From NCBI GenBank assembly GCA_029339505.1, contig JAQISU010000132.1, positions 7,985,001-8,049,000 on the forward strand: a stretch of 64,000 bases of DNA. Direction: 5' to 3'. Numbering within the stretch: the first letter of the stretch is position 1; each line of letters begins with the position of its first letter. Source of the DNA: Unio delphinus (lineage: Eukaryota > Mollusca > Bivalvia > Unionida > Unionidae). A program made the translations under genes and the position numbers. A model generated the notes under the pieces. That model was not told the DNA's origin. It was given only the letters and a program-made list of their open reading frames with translations, and ran no database searches. Positions 29,061 to 44,239 of this stretch are shown piece by piece.

Positions 29061-32000
29061 CCTCTATGTTATGTTCAACTGCCGCGTAGAACCTAAATGT
29101 CTTTTCATTCCAAATTCTAGTTTAATTAAGCGGCTGCAGATAGGCTTGAGAAGAGCAATGTCCATTGATATTGTACGCAATACAACATAGACTAAGACTA
29201 AAGGCAATGAGAAACCTCTGAGTGTCATTGTTTTAAAAAAAAACATGTTGCATTAATTTCACACTTCTCAAGGATGATGCTATCTGTTCTTCCTTGAACT
29301 GGTAATAATTTGGATTTGTTTCCGTTGGTTTTCATTGTCAAATGAAACTATGAACAGAACAAAATTCATTTTCATGGTGTTAAATAAATTTGTATTGTCA
29401 GATAAAAAATTCTATAGTATCATATGGTCTTGGTTTATTAAGTTATGTCAGAAATGTTTCAAAATAAATAAAAAATTCAAGAATTAATGACATATAAAAG
29501 ATCTTAAGCTCAACACACGCAAGCCACCAGCAAGTGTCACATTTGGACAGGCTCACATGACCAACATGTTTATTGAATAATGTATGTAACCTTTCGTGGG
29601 AAGAGAAATATTGCTTTGGCTCATCGACTAAGATTTTTATGTCAAAACTACAGTAAATTCACTACCACATCAGTGTGAGATATCACATTGATGCCATAGA
29701 AAAACATTTATCACTTGAACCAAAAAGAGTAAATATGGATAGAAAATCATGTAAAGCATATGGTGAACGCCTGGGGCCTGTGATAGTCAGGTACATTTAA
29801 TAATTATTACGTGCATTAATTTAAAGGATTGAAAGTGTATGAATGTTCATTGGGTACATCATTATTTATTGAATTGGCAAACATTCAATTTTGTAAATGT
29901 TTTCTGTTGTTTGTTTGCGTTTGATGTTGTACTTGTACTGAGGACTTGATTTCCTCTCCCTTTCTTTTACTGTTCTCTGATCTTATTCTACTATTTGCTG
30001 AAATACTGGATCAGATTGATTAGAACAACTACAAAAAACTTGGCCAGTGGGAGTGTAGACGTTCCTGTAACATACTCAGAGCTATGAGATGAGAAATTAC
30101 GTAATGCATCAAATATTCTACTCCATACTGATATATTAGCTGCATAGGTAAAAAAGATATTGTGCAAGCTATCGCACTTATTTGTGTTTAGAAAGTGTGA
30201 AATTTTACTTAGCTTGACATCTAAGACAAACTTTCTTAGCAAATATTTAAGCTTTTTAATATAAGAAAGATTTTAATGTTTCCCATATGGCAGATCTTTT
30301 GATGAGTAGTATGCTAATTGGGCAAGCCAGTCACTCCAACTTTGGCCTAGTAGCAAGAAAGTGTGAACATCTCATTTAAATTTCCTGTGCCTGGGCCGCA
30401 CTTTCTGTCTTTGGCATTTTCCTGGAAAAGCAGTCTGTTCTGCTTCCTGCAGATTGCAGTTTGCACATTTAACTGTTAAAAAGGCACACAGTCCTTGAAT
30501 TTGATTCTAAACATATGTGGATTATATCACTTGTAATTTCCAACTCAGTCATGCATTATGCGCAATGTTTTCAATATCCTAGTTAGGTTTGGTATGTTGG
30601 TAATTTCATTTCTATTGATGTTAACAACACGCTGCAACATGTGACCCAACAATTAAGTTTTCTTCATTTTTTTTTCTTATTCAAGGCAAAGCTTGGAAGC
30701 ACTTTACTTGGGCCACAGGAAGATAGTGACTCTTCATATACATCAAATCTTGGGCGTTTTATTTGTGGAGATGTAGAACAAGATTGCAACCTGAATTTGT
30801 TGGTCACTCTTGGATACTTGTAATCCATAGTCCTATGGTTGACTGTGTTGTATGAACTCTTTTGGACACCTAGATATTTTCTTACGTCTTTGTGAAGCCA
30901 TGTTTTCTTACATAGTGGCTAATGTGGGTTGATGTAGTATTAGTGACATCATGGTTACCAGTTGTTCCTGGTTGTGATGGGTTTAAGACAGGATGTAACA
31001 TCATAGTCAGACTGCGACTTGAAATTGTTGGGAAACACCCCGCCATCTTTCTTGGCATAAAAGCCTGCATGCTTGGTTTTTTAATTGATTTGACCATTTA
31101 AATCAGTCAATTGATTTAATTTTCATTGTATAATCAATTATGTATGTAATCATCAATGACATTCCTTGTCCATGGAATGGTCTCACCAGGAGTTAATTTC
31201 CATTGACTTTTCATTGCAATTCTTTGGCATTAGTGCAGATTTGAACTAGGTTAATAATACCAAACAAAAGTAATTTTCTTTACGAACAAAAATATATATT
31301 TATGCCTACTGTTATGATGTTATATCATCAAGGACATATTTTTCTTAATCCAATGCTGGCCAATGTTTGCATTATTGCCTGACACTTTATGGAATTTTTC
31401 TCACTTTTCTCTCTTGATTTATATGTATACATGGCAAAGGTATAGTTTGCAACTCGGGAAATGATCAAAATACATTATTTAATGCTTGGATTGAAAAGTG
31501 AAACAAATGATTCATATTCATTTACTCTTGAAAGTCTTTCTTTCATGTAAAAATTATAGCATTTCCCACTGACGTCAAAATACAGTTTTGACGTCATGAA
31601 GCTACAGTTAAGTTACTTCAGAGGGGTATATTAAATTAACTGTGTTATTGTCATTTTTGCAAGTAAATAACATGTATAATATATCAATATGTTTGCAATT
31701 GGCTGCATAATATGGCATGGTTTCAGTAAATTGACAATACATCTTCAGTGGTTCTTTAAAATGGCGCTCTACAGTTTCGTACTTTGCATAGGGTTCGAAT
31801 TTTAGATAAAAAGAATTTTCCGAGATTTCTTCACTGGCTATACTGGCTATATTATAAAGACTTTGTATATTTTAGGTGTTGTTAGAAGAACTTTACATTC
31901 CCTTTGTTTGGATATGTGATTGATGGGTGTACTTTATGTAATAGAGAATACAACTTGGACTTACTTAAGATTTGCTCGCATAAAAAACTGCTAGCTCCGC

Positions 32001-32769
32001 ATGGTAATTTTCTCTCCCTGGACTTCAGACGTAAAGTGTGGAAAAATGAGCCAACAGATTTCTTTATTTTTCAGATATTTTGTAATTCATTCATTGCACT
32101 TGCAGAAGCTGTTATTGTCTGCTTCAGCAAAATTCGTTTTCCCTAGTATAATAACTGCTAAAATCAGTTTGCCTTTGATTAATTCTGGCTAATTTTTCAA
32201 GCACATGGGATCATCCATTTTGTTATACCATGTGCTTATATCATGTACAATTTCCTTAAGTTCAGTATCCAAAGAAATGTCCGCCACATTACATCAAGTA
32301 GCATAGAAATATGCCAACATTATCTCCATTGTGCATGTTACTAACGTAAACAACTTCACCTCACATACGTCACTCTCTGAAAAGTACATACAAACTGGAG
32401 AGCGACCCCAAAGTCAATTATACCATTGTTTCCATCATGTCCGCGTGATGGAGACTTTCCATTGTTTGTCTATTGGCGCTTTAAACAAATTGAAACCTTA
32501 ATTCATATAATTGAATTGAATTGCCAATGTGCAATAAGACATGATGTGACTAGAACATCATTCCTTATAGTTGCCAAATCAATAACAACTTATAACTAAA
32601 TGCGTAAAAAGTAATACAAATAATAAGTCGTAATCGCTAAGGCGTATGAATAATTATAATTGGGCAATGTTATGATATTATTAAGCATCCAGAGGAAATC
32701 GACACAACAATATCATGCATAACATGCACACGTCATACAAACATATACACACAAAAAGAAAACACCCTA
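29061..32769. other. Unrecognised mostly single-copy stretch with decayed minus-strand frames
   Basis: No match to the other repeats of the window was found. On the minus strand short frames succeed one another with frame changes: 29,991-30,242, and from 31,097 down to 30,882 a frame with KMAGCFPTISSRSLTM, followed by Ser/Pro-rich pieces down to about 30,640. This looks like a frame-broken coding relic, perhaps of a transposon, but I do not recognise it. Plus-strand frames at 30,641-30,823 and 31,904-32,146 have no supporting features. Confidence 0.3.
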
Positions 32770-33000
32770 TTAATTGTGTACATCTTTTTTGGGCTTAGAA
32801 ATATATATCTCTAAACGCATAGATAGGAATATAGAAGGAAAGCAGCTATAGTTAATTTGATCTAGATTATGCCGCCCTAACTTATGTACTTGTAGATTAT
32901 ATTCTGCTGGAAATATTGTAAAGGCTATGCAACCACCCTTGAAAGAATCAAAATAAAGCCAAAACATTGATAAATACATTTTGTTGCACCCGTTTACGTT
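32770..33000 (+). repeat. Dispersed repeat shared with 59,120-59,310
   Basis: The CTGGAAATATTG..AAGGCTATGCA segment and the end GTTGCACCCGTTTACG match 59,235-59,310. The repeat abuts the start of block B at about 33,000. Confidence 0.6.
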
Positions 33001-33744
33001 TTACTAGCAGACATATAGCCTGATATCCACAAGGTCACATTATCCTGATATCAGGCCGAAGAGTCTAAACACTAACCTCGTAATGATGAGCACAAAGCGA
33101 GGCAGCTCTTTGTACCATTGTTGTAAGTGTAATGTAAGTACTACCTCCATGTTATATTTCATGAATGTAATAACACTGTCGATTTAAAATAAACTTATAA
33201 ATATTAATTCGCAGCACACAGCTTGTATTCAAAATATTTTGGAGAAGTTTAATATTCTCCAATCTCATGATATTTTTAAGATCATATAGACTGCGGTTCA
33301 TTGATTATTGTTAAGCAGGACTAGTCATTTTCATGAAGGTGTTTGCTTTCTATCCTCAGGTCAAGGGGAGATACTAGAAATTTTCGTGGTACACTGTCAG
33401 AATGTGTTATCGATCGTACTTTAAATCCGCACCCATACATTTCCAAAGATACCTTGCTTTCCTTTCTATTAGTTGGACCTTTTTGTGGGAGGGATAACAT
33501 GGTTCATTGGTTAGTATTGGTTACCAATTAAAAGGGTCATTAAGGCCAAGTGTGAAATATTGCTTAAAAGACATTCACTAAATATCAAACTCATTCCGTG
33601 ACAGAATTTTGAAGCTGCATATAGCTGTCGTGAACTATTTTCATAATGAAGAATCTCGTTGTGATGCTGCTTGTCTTGGCTCTGTTTACGGTCGTTTTCC
33701 GCAGGTATTTCATTATTCTCATTAATTCGTCTTTGTGCTTTCCT

Positions 33745-33748
<4 letters not shown>

Positions 33749-33813
<65 letters not shown>
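33749..33813. repeat. (TA)n microsatellite in intron 1 of copy B
   Basis: About 32 TA units; absent from intron 1 of A and C. Confidence 0.97.
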
Positions 33814-33816
<3 letters not shown>

Positions 33817-34796
33817 TCTGTATTTAAGTTTTCGAACTGCGCGGGCAAAATAATACTACATCCATATGTTATATTTTATTTGTCAGACCTTCGCAGAAGC
33901 TATGCGGCACCGGACGCCAGATAGACTATCCTGGGAGCGCTGTTACGGTCCTTTAAGGAGGAAAAAACCGAACTGAATGAGTGACTATACATGTTAATCG
34001 CCTGTTTCTTCTAATTTTTATTTTCGTACAAGTAGTAACTTTATTCACATGAATTATTGCGGTAAGAAAATTGGATAATGATTATGAGAAGTCAATTTCA
34101 TTGGAACTTGCATATCTGTTATTGATTTACTTCAGACATCAAAGGATATTATCATTGGGGCTTGGCCAGTGCGCACTCAAGATCGATTGATCAAATGTCT
34201 AGATTTGTCCTTCCGTGCAGTGCTAACCAAGATTTAACATTTAAATAAAGTTGTTTTAATATTTATCAACTACTTCCAATGCCGTTCATATTCCAAGAGG
34301 GGGCAACTTTCTTTAATAGAAACTTAATTACGGCTTAAACATTATCTAACACGCTTTCATGTTTTTATCTGATTTTCGATATTTAAATATTAATGACCTC
34401 TTCCATTAACTAAAGATGGCTGCTAGTCATGGTATAAAGAAGGGTCAGGAGTACAGTTGTATTAAAACAGTGCTAAGAGACTTATATTTGTTAACAAACT
34501 ATACGGTTCTGAGTATAATACGTTTGATGAATTTCAGGTGATGCTCTCCTAGTAGTCTATGTTATATATTAATCCGTATCTTCCTAGAATGCACGAAATT
34601 TTAGAGTAACACAATTTCAACCACGCAGATTTTACCTTCATTCGTATTGGAGGAAGACATCTGTTCCACATATTCTTGGCTCTACTTAGTTTGTTATTAA
34701 CTTAAATCACAACTATAGATGTTAGGAACTGTATGTTGTGAGGATTGATAGAGATAGAATAGTGGGGTTGTTTTCAAAATATAAAACTAAGAATAC

Positions 34797-34960
34797 GTTA
34801 GGCTACTGTTAATACCACTATTTAAGTCTTTGTAATGACTCGGTCGGGTTTCTAATTCACGACCTCTCTCGTCCAAAGCAGACCTTCTAACACTATATAT
34901 ATATGCACACACACACCGACACACACACACACACCCGCACACACATATATATAGTAACCA
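34797..34960 (-). mobile_element. SINE head remnant and CA tract in intron 2 of copy B
   Basis: GACTCGGTCGGGTTTCTAATTC is a damaged B-box region matching 24,060-24,080 of copy A, followed by a CA-rich tract at 34,905-34,955. Confidence 0.55.
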
Positions 34961-35664
34961 ATCTGAATTTTTTAATAGGCTTAGTATTTTACGATTGTAA
35001 ATAGGTGTCCAATACTAATTATATGTCACATCGGTTTTACAGGCAAGCAAGAGATGCATGTTTTCCACACTTTTATATCTGTTGATGGATATGATCAGCG
35101 TCCATGTCTCGATGTATTTGATTATGTGCTGAATAGTCAACAAACACGCCCAGAAACAGCTACTCTGACCATGCTCTCGAGAATGGACCTTAGTAGAACA
35201 GTTTTGTAGTGGTTCATTTATATGTCATTTACATGTCATGTAGTTTTGTACCGATAAAATATACAAATTCGTCAAAGCTGCTGTTATTGTTCTTTTGTTA
35301 TTAAATTCGTTTGTCGCTGGTACTCTTGCTATCATTATGTTTTGACATAATTCTCTTTGTCTCGCACAATCCCCCTCCCGCTGTCTCCATCTCTCTATCT
35401 CTCTCCTTGCTTTTTTCTTTCATTCTGTCTGTTTGATTGTGTCTGTATGTATTTCTGTCTTTCTGTCTGTCTGTATCTCTCTTTCTCTCTCTATTACCCT
35501 CTTTCGCTCTATTTTAAAAGCTGTGGCACATTGAAGTCGACTATAAATTGCTAACAAAGTTATGTGGTTTCAATTTGCAACATTCGAACAGATGGACCGT
35601 TTTCCGTGATATGTCCGTGGGCAATGCATATTTAACGTATATATGTTAATGTAGCGCAGTCACA

Positions 35665-36262
35665 AAACAAAATGTTAAACAAAAACAGAAACTGGTCTCT
35701 CATTTCGTTCAAAAACCATGTCTAGTGTGTCATCCTTTACTACTCATTTGGAAATGTGAACTCAACATCTAGGTTATTACAATTATGCCAATTACATGTA
35801 GATCATTGAGCGCAGTTTTGATTCATCTTTATTTGAAATCCTCGTTCAATATACCCAAACATAACAAAATTGTGAAAACTGTATATCGTCCAGCAGTCCG
35901 CCTTTTTATTTAACCATCATCCAGATTTGAGACATGTTATGCAGCAAATAAAGAAGCAGACAGTAACAGTTTGAATGGCGGCGTATTTCCATATTTTCAA
36001 AGAGACTCAATTTTATTTATTACCACCTTATTACAGGTTGTTTCCACGTTACGTCATAGCCAAGAAACATTATTGTCTTTTGGCAGAATCATTGATAATT
36101 TACAACATTCGGCTTGTCTCAGAAGTAATTGTATTGCATCACACTGAGAAGAACATTCTCTTTCGCTCACTCGTTATTATAACATCAAACAACTATTGCA
36201 CGAGGTGATGTAAATAGAACGACCAATTTAGATCCATTTTTATGTACACCATTACTCGAAAT
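35665..36262. other. Block B insertion of about 600 bp relative to block A
   Basis: Block A runs from GCGCAGTAAAAAAACATT directly to CTGGATTCTGCACC near 25,525. Block B has about 600 bp between the matching points (35,655 and 36,270). The inserted DNA has a minor open frame (35,975-36,208) and no recognised transposon ends. Confidence 0.5.
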
Positions 36263-37109
36263 TGTACTGTTGGATTCTGCTGCAAAGTGTTTGGTAGAAT
36301 GGTTAATCTAATACCTTTCGTGGGTATGCATGCATGGCCGACAATGGAGACCTTGAAACACAAGACATTATAACAAACGTTCTTTTTTCAAAACGAAGGA
36401 AAAGCAGGAAACCGCTGGATGGTATGAAAAAAAGGCACTGTAATACAGCGTCTTGAAGATATATCATTTTGGAGTCTGATATCAGATGGTGGAGTTATGG
36501 GTACCGTCAGCTATATTCTATGGCAAGCATGCACACACATGAAAGTGAGATGTATAGACTTAATTTTAGCAGGTTTTAGATTTGAATTCATATACTGGAA
36601 GTGATTTCTTGCATCCAAGATGATATCATAAATGTTTGTATCTATGGCTTCCCTTGCTTATTTGTATACTATTATCATTAAAACAATTCCTGTATATGTC
36701 GTCAATTTGTCACAGACCAAATCAAATATTAACAAAGGCGCGTTTTTATCATAACTACAAGTATTGATGACCACGCTAATAAATGAATATACGTCAAATT
36801 TTTGGAGACTATTGCATACAAAAATCCATATTGTGCAATACCTAGCAGTATTGTCAACATAATTTGGGTTCACAGTATGCAAAAAACTCGTGTTTGATTG
36901 TGCCCAATTAATATAGCTGAAAACATTTCTCTTAGAGTGACTTGGACCTTTCTAATACAAAATCCCTTGTGGTTGCTTCCTATCTTCACTATTTACAACA
37001 GATGATACCATTAGCTGATAAAGTATTCGAGATAATGTTTATTCAGTTAGACACAACGACCCTGGCCATGTACAGTTTCAGCCGAAATCCGTCTCTCTGT
37101 TGCCATGTT

Positions 37110-37634
37110 CAAGCCTAGATTCGACAACTGTTCTTAGAGGAAAACTCCAGCAATTATGTGTAAATCCGATTGATGGCACACATAAAGGCAGCCAAGGATA
37201 TAACACGTTTCACCTAATGGAGGTCGTGTAAAAATCGCAAACCTTTCATGATTTTAACCAATCTGCCAGGATCTCTCTATGTGTTCTCCTTTGCGTGTCC
37301 TAATGATATAAACAATATTCTACATGTGCCGCTAAAGGTAGTGAACACAAAAAACAAACATTTGCGTTTGCTTTCCTCCTCTGTAAGTATGATCATGTCA
37401 TCTGTTAGCGAGCTATCGACCATTATGAGAATTTGTATATGGCCTAGAATTGTGTGTCGGCAGTGATTTCGTCTATTATTTGCCTATATCGATATGAGCT
37501 AAGTTTTTATGTTCCTTCATACAGAACTGTTAGCAACAGACAAATTCAACCATACGCATATATTTATGCTACTATAAGCTAACGGTGCATGACTGATTGG
37601 ATAAATGGCATCTTAAAACATAGTGAATCTTATC

Positions 37635-37674
<40 letters not shown>

Positions 37675-37676
37675 TA

Positions 37677-37767
<91 letters not shown>

Positions 37768-37890
37768 TCGAAGCATGCACCGATCTCATTAGTTTTGTTT
37801 TCTGCTTTGTATGTGCACTACTTAAGTTTGTGTCACATCAAACTCTCTTGAAAACACATCCTGGTGGAAGGTTGTGGTAACGTTGGTACC
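37110..37890. other. Block B insertion of about 750 bp relative to block A
   Basis: Between the homologues of 26,380 and 26,400 in A, block B carries about 750 bp that includes the TA tract at 37,637-37,765. No coding or terminal-repeat signal was recognised. Confidence 0.45.
37637..37765. repeat. (TA)n microsatellite
   Basis: Long TA run interrupted once by ATTATAAG near 37,670. Confidence 0.97.
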
Positions 37891-38884
37891 ATGTTTGTAC
37901 AAGAAACGTCCGAAAACAACAATTAATATTTCAGAGCTCTTTTATATGTCTTTATGCGTGTGCATGAAACAGATTGGTAAATTAACCTCCTTAATATTGT
38001 GATGCAATGAACAAGTTATAAGACCATCCTAGCATTGTTAATTGTTTAAATTGTTGGCATAGATATTTAGGCTTTTTGAAAATGTATCTCATTGGAAAAT
38101 ATTAGCACAGAAGTAGCAATATATGCTCAAATATATTAAGATCCTCCATACAATATGTTTCGAATTTTAGGGATTATTTATCAAAGATCAGAAAATGGTA
38201 TCAATAACCTGTTTAATTTAGATAATTTGTTTTCATCCACCAATATTTTACATCACGAAAATTGCATCATTTAAATATCAATTTGAAAATCATAAACCGT
38301 TAAACGATATGTCTAGGATATAATATTATATTGAAATGGTTGGAAGTTAATAAATGGGTCAATTTAAAACAAGTCCTCTCCTTAAAATGATATATATAGA
38401 TATTCTGGACTTTTAATTGTTTGGTTTTAATTCAATTCGTTGTATTTTTGGCCTTGCATTGATTTTGATTTCATGTTGTAAAGGGTCATCATCAACTGAT
38501 ATGTTCGGCCTTTAATAGATTCCGTATCAGATCATGTATACACACACATAAACAAACACATTTATATATTATATATAAAATATATTGTTTCTAAACTAAT
38601 TCTAGGTGCTATCATCTACTCACTCACACTGATTAATGCCTTGATTTGATAAAAAAAATACCTAAGATTATTTATCAAAGAATGTCTCTGTAATAAGTCA
38701 ATGAATAGTTCATAATTGATCTTGCAATCATTTCTCACGTCATGGGAAATAACTCTCTGCAAGAATAATGATCAATGTGTCTTCATTCGTCACATATTTT
38801 CAGTCTTGTATCCCATCATAACCATTATAAGAGCGTATAGTGTTTGTCTTTCATTTTTTATAATATATTGGCTAATTATACAAG

Positions 38885-40966
<2,082 letters not shown>

Positions 40967-40999
40967 AGAGAATCATCAACAACTAGATTAGCACGAAAG

Positions 41000-42180
41000 C
41001 GCCTAGTGGCGATTAAGAAATTAGTACCCTCCGTGATTTTGTAGACAAAACTTACAGCAACGTCAAGAATCACTAGTTGATTTTGCAACAGGTGCTGAAC
41101 AAATGTTCAGAACTATTACTGCATCTACTAAAGAGGTTATATATGGAAAATAAGGAGAAGACGTGAAAGAAGACGTGAAAGATAGCCTTCTTTCAGAACT
41201 TAAAAAATAGCAAAAAGAAATAAACAAAAACTTTTTTCAGCAAGATCTTCGAAGTGATATAGCTACAGTACAACTGCGTCCAACTGAAACGAACCACCTA
41301 ACGAAAAATAAGGGAGAAGTTGTACTAAATGAAAAGGTTACCGATGTTACAATTAATACGATTAAAAAAATTGAAGCTTTAAAGGCTCTAGCTCTGTTTG
41401 CGTTTATGGGTTTTAATTACACAGAAAATTACTTAAAACCCGGATATGAAAATGTGGGGAAAGAGAATTTGTATAATTGGATATATCACATAAACTTAAA
41501 AAGGAACGAACTTCAAATAATGATCCATTATATATAGAATACGTGAGAGAAATGAAAAAACCTCAGCATAGATATTCAGACTGAGCAACAACACGGTTCG
41601 CAAACTCGTCCACCGCGAAATGAAGAACATCCAATAACACTGCAACGTTAATCTAAACCTGAACCTCAACCTAAGCCTTCCACGACCTGCATATATGTTT
41701 TGCGATAAAGCTCTTAAGGTTTGTACTGACCAGGATAATTTAATCGATATTGATTTGCAGTATAAATGTAGAGAGAGGTATTTAAAACCTGAATTTGTAG
41801 AATAGGTAGAACTTGGTAATTGGCTACCATCATTATATTTTGCTTCTCTGAATTCGCGTGTTGATATGAAAGATCCAGGTGTCAAGAGATTCAGGAATAT
41901 GTATCCACTGATATGGAATCTCGCGGTACGCAATGTACTACTACATGAAAAGGAATTTGCTGTGATCATATTCTCTCCGATACAGCACGGTTAGAAATTC
42001 TCATATGGCCTGCACGGGCTGGAGATAACTCACCTGAAATAATTAATGATGCCGTTGATATTTGTAGACGATTATTTCAAATTGATATCATGGATATTAG
42101 ACAATATCGGGAATTTATCAATGAACTTTTTGATGGTTATTATTGTGACAAATTGTTACCATTATTAGATAACTAATTAC
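41000..42180 (+). pseudogene. Frame-broken coding remnants of a Polinton-like element, function unknown
   Basis: Protein-like pieces appear in sequence on the plus strand, separated by stops and frame changes. There is a Lys/Glu-rich piece at about 41,080-41,520 (with ALALFAFMGFNYTENYLKPG near 41,390-41,450). A second is at 41,698-41,803 (FCDKALKVCTD onward), a third at about 41,835-41,990 (KDPGVKRFRNMYPLIWN), and a fourth at about 41,993-42,175 (LEILIWPARAGDNSPEIIND, ending LLPLLDN-stop). Their position just upstream of recognisable capsid genes suggests they belong to the same element. I do not recognise the individual proteins. The long antisense frame at 41,496-41,969 is a shadow. Confidence 0.45.
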
Positions 42181-42269
42181 TAGTTACGATAATCATACAC
42201 TATCACCATCATAAACTTGTCATGGTCAGTGTAATAAACTCGCGATTACCCTTTCATAGAACAATTTAT

Positions 42270-42650
42270 GGAGATGGTCTTGATAATGTTATTCAAGGGT
42301 TATTTGCAAGAATGGCTTCAAAATATAGCTACAATTATACAACAGTTATCAATGAAAGTTATTAATGTTATACGTGAAGAAGCTCCTGCTGTTATTGTTA
42401 CAGCTGCTAGTAAGGTGTTATCTGCAGCCAAATAAAGAATAACACGATAAATACGACTGACACTGCAGCCAGTAAAATTACATCTACGTAAATTATTCAA
42501 GCGAATGCCAGTAAAATAATACACCAAACCGCGGATCATAAACTAGCAGCGCTTATAAATCAAGGATCTGACGAAATACAAAGAAATAGTACTGCAAATT
42601 TAATAGCGGGAAGTGGTTTGAGATCACAATTTAGATCGAGAAATATATAA
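42270..42650 (+). pseudogene. Probable minor capsid protein remnant (Polinton-like)
   Basis: The start of the remnant reads GDGLDNVIQGLFARM, which recalls the Gly-rich start of the minor capsid (penton-related) proteins that lie just before the major capsid gene in Polinton/Maverick elements. A later piece (ALINQGSDEIQRNSTANLIA, then GSGL) fits the same kind of protein. The frame is broken by several stops between about 42,365 and 42,500. The assignment rests on this resemblance and on the gene order minor capsid then major capsid; both are from memory of the family. Confidence 0.45.
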
Positions 42651-42659
42651 TAAACTGTT

Positions 42660-43691
42660 CAAATCTTCATCCGACCCAGTATTTGATACAGACGCACCGG
42701 TGCTCAAGGATAAATCTGTACTATTATCAGTTTTATTCTTATAATGCAGTAGAGCCAAATGAACGATCTAGGTTCGAACTTCAAGTTCATGATATATGTA
42801 AATACTTCCTACCCGTCGAAGCATTTATTGAAGTAGAAGGGGAACTTGTATCGAATGTGGCAGCTGATACACCATATGAATTAAATACACGGGTTGGTTT
42901 TGTTAACAATGGAAATATGGCGTTGTTCAGTAGCGCTATAAATATATATATTTATATGAGATATATGGAAAAGAAATCGAATCTATTCAGAAATTTGTGT
43001 ATGTTGCCACAACATTTGTAGGTTTCACGAGATATTCTGTTGATTACACAATATCGGCTAGTCCATCTATGATGTTTTCAAAATATATTACTGATCACGC
43101 TGAAAATGTTCAGTCAGTCTAATTAAGGACACCACGAGCTACTGATCTGATTGAAAGCCAGCTGTATTTGAAAATAGACCGGGTGCTTCTTTTGATATTA
43201 TAAAATGTGTTAATTCTAATTACGACTTAGGCTTTATTACACGTACAACAATGTGGCAAGGACCGCGTATATCATTTTCATTCGCTATTTCACTGTCCCA
43301 TATTTTAGAATTTCGCAGAAACGTGAAAAAGGTTATCTTTGGAGCTAAACATACTGCAGTCCTCGTAAGAAGAGGTGATAATAATCATTAAATATGGAGG
43401 GATGATACTCTTGCTGCTGGTAAAGTATATATAACTAAACTTTCATTATGATTGCCTTTAAAAGCTGTAGCGATAACTGCAGAAAAATTCGTATTGTCAT
43501 TTATGGATACTGCAGGTGGTAAATCATTGCTACCATGGCTAACAACAACGACAGTTAGTATGCAGAGTAATGTTAATGGTATATTTGCATGGCATATGGC
43601 ATCACAACAAGGTGTTAACGAGGTCTCATTAAGAATAAACGGCAAACAAGAACCATCTGTATATATTTTACTTAATTACAACCTAAACTAA
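42660..43691 (+). pseudogene. Major capsid protein remnant (double jelly-roll type, Polinton/Maverick)
   Basis: The first part has EPNERSRFELQVHD (about 42,752), VGFVNNGNMALFSSA (about 42,892-42,936) and, after a frame change near 42,950, a piece with GFTRYSVDYTISASPSMMFS. The second part is nearly continuous from about 43,160 to 43,691. It has FAISLSHILEFRRNVKKVIF, then GAKHTAVLVRRGD, a TAA at about 43,389, then IWRDDTLAAGKVYITKLSL, a TGA at about 43,449, and a last piece ending RINGKQEPSVYILLNYN before a stop. The central block (hydrophobic helix, Arg-rich VKKVIFGAKH, then AAGK) is characteristic of the second jelly roll of capsid proteins of Polintons and adintovirus-like elements. With two stops and at least two frame changes it is a fossil. 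Confidence 0.65.
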
Positions 43692-44130
43692 ATAGCACGT
43701 GCAGATAGCTGGTGGTACGAATAACCTATCACTAAAAGCGCGCCAGAGTAAACGTTTCAGTGGTTTAAAACAAGATTAAAAGGTGTTCAGGTTACTCTCT
43801 CTCTCTGCGGGTGATATGATTAGCACAATTAAATCGTGTGGTATATTTCCACTTCTCGCTGAGTTACCGGCGCTAATCGCTGCTGCCACACGTGCAGTCA
43901 TAAAAGTTGTTTCGTTAGGAGCAGTTGAAGCAGCGGTAGGATAGCACTAAACGAAGCAAAATGACGAGGATACAAAAATGGGAAGGGGTCTAAGGTCACT
44001 AGGGACTCCGTACTCATAGTACAGTGGGAGCGGCCTGAATATACTAGTATGGGCTGTCAGAATAAAAAAGGAATTGCTTGCTTGTCCTTTTTAAAGGAAT
44101 TTGGCTATAGTAACAATACTACAACTGAAG
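43692..44130 (+). pseudogene. Small hydrophobic core or membrane-active protein remnant, tentative
   Basis: Directly after the capsid gene a frame at about 43,795-43,945 reads LSAGDMISTIKSCGIFPLLA, followed by an Ala/Val-rich hydrophobic stretch. Small proteins of this kind, with an I-x-x-x-G-I-F-P-L-L core and an Ala-rich helix, occur near capsid genes in Polintons and recall adenoviral core peptides. A following MGRGLRSLGT piece (about 43,977) may belong to it. Stops interrupt the frame. Confidence 0.35.
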
Positions 44131-44239
44131 TAGTATTAATACTACAAATCTATCCCCCCAAACCCATGTAGTAACATTACCCTATGTTCAGGCACTAATT
44201 TTATGATCTCCAAAACGTCTATTTTTTAAGACGTCTACA

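Larger units (their letters stand above)
33646..35085 (+). pseudogene. Peptide precursor copy B, broken in exons 1 and 2, exon 3 clean
   Basis: Homologous exons are 33,646-33,704, 33,887-33,980 and 35,043-35,085, with splice signals kept (GCAG|GTATTT, GA|GTGACT; acceptors TTGTCAG and TTTTACAG). Exon 1 is 59 nt against 61 in A and C because of a 2-nt deletion near 33,695, which shifts the frame at the end of the signal peptide. Exon 2 keeps its 94-nt length but in the ancestral frame has a TAG at codon 12 (Leu in A and C). Exon 3 is undamaged and encodes the same ring pattern with changes between the cysteines (CFPHFYIC, then TGA). As a three-exon gene it is broken. The deletion makes exon 1 end in the same phase as exon 2, so an exon 1 to exon 3 junction would be in frame; whether this is used is unknown. 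Confidence 0.6.

Noticed and set aside
41496..41969. 157-codon minus-strand frame
   Set aside because: It lies antisense to protein-like plus-strand pieces of the Polinton-like element and has no recognisable feature of its own.
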